In this document: positions 63,630 to 64,000 of the stretch, one piece after another
Position numbering within the stretch: the first letter of the stretch is position 1
Layout of the letters: every line of letters begins with the position of its first letter
Assembly (NCBI RefSeq): GCF_905171775.1
Contig: NC_053497.1
Location: forward strand, 33,744,764-33,808,763
Length of the DNA: 64,000 nt
DNA from: Rana temporaria
Taxonomy: Eukaryota; Chordata; Amphibia; Anura; Ranidae
Reading direction: 5' to 3'
Translations under genes and position numbers: made by a program
Notes under the pieces: model-generated
What the model saw: the letters and a program-made list of their open reading frames with translations, nothing else
Told to the model about the DNA's origin: nothing
Databases searched by the model: none

Positions 63630-64000
63630 TGGTTGTAAACCCACTATTTTGACTTTTACCTACAGGCAAGCCTATAACAAGGCTTACCTGTAGGTAAGGA
63701 GAATATCTCCTAAACCTGCACGGTTTAGGAGATATTCCCCTCGCAATGCGCCGCGGCGCATGCGCAGGGGGGATCTACGGCGAAAGGACTGGCAGCCGCC
63801 GGACCTTGCCGAGTTTTAAATCTCCCGCGCACACGCGCGGGAGTGACATCATCGCCGCTCCAGCCAATCACAGCGCTGGAGCGGCGATACCCGGAAGACA
63901 CGCCGAGTCAAGATGAAATCTCTCTCGGCGTGGACCAGGTAAGTGCTACACACCTCGTTCCAAGGTAAGTATTTCATAATGAGCTAATATGCGGTGCATA
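63626..64000. mobile_element. Short TTAA element, left part, cut by window end
   Basis: TTAAAGTGGTTGTAAACCC start. Internal palindromes CTTACCTGTAGGTAAG (63684) and GGAGATATTCTCC-type repeats, GGCGCATGCGCAG, and CCAGGTAAGTGC near 63936. The right end is not in the window. Confidence 0.7.

Noticed and set aside
1..64000. LTR retrotransposon or endogenous retrovirus
   Set aside because: I looked for protease, RNase H/integrase motifs and long direct terminal repeats and found none. The only long reverse transcriptases are L1 and L2-like.

Overview
The window is nuclear DNA from a vertebrate. It is most likely an anuran, and a ranid-type frog is my best guess, because of its very high load of DNA transposons: TA-flanked hairpin MITEs, TTAA-flanked fold-backs, Tc1-like and hAT elements. 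These sit with L1, L2-like and tRNA-SINE retroelements, microsatellites and rare, short, intron-separated exons. Nothing is prokaryotic. I saw no operon, CRISPR array, rRNA gene or retroviral gene.

Host gene. Five coding exons on the minus strand (58405-58582, 47156-47293, 45055-45175, 40268-40349, 31772-31921) join in phase into 222 residues plus a stop. They form the C-terminal end of a SIPA1-like (Rap GTPase-activating) protein, most probably SIPA1L3. The gene enters from beyond base 64000 and ends at 31772, so roughly 31-64 kb is its last introns and 3' end. About 1-30.5 kb is downstream intergenic DNA in which I recognise no host gene.

Mobile DNA. The largest element is a full-length 7.2-kb L1 (49840-57010, plus strand, antisense in a SIPA1L3 intron). 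It has a 15-bp target-site duplication, an intact ORF1, a nearly intact ORF2 and a double poly(A) tail that suggests a 3' transduction. The rest is layered: a Tc1-like element split by a hAT element that carries its own minisatellites (41-42.9 kb); an L2-like LINE split by a hAT that contains another hAT, and again by a MITE (13.1-15.1 kb); and a ~45-bp satellite array (24.85-30.47 kb) split by Tc1, hAT, TA-MITE and TTAA elements. Several insertions keep target-site duplications or an identifiable empty site, so their order can be read from sequence.

Families. Recurrent families are: long TTAA-flanked fold-backs starting CCACTT (five copies); short TTAA elements starting AAAG, often with a splice-donor-like GGTAAGT; TA-flanked hairpins with ACACACGATCGG-type ends; hairpins starting AAGCCCCATACAC; AGGCCCCTTTCACAC elements; CCGTATTTATCGGCG elements; GGCCCAGATTCACG elements; and hAT elements with 8-bp duplications. 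No novel multi-gene system is visible. The points of interest are the host gene end, the young L1, the nested insertions and the repeat-within-transposon structures.
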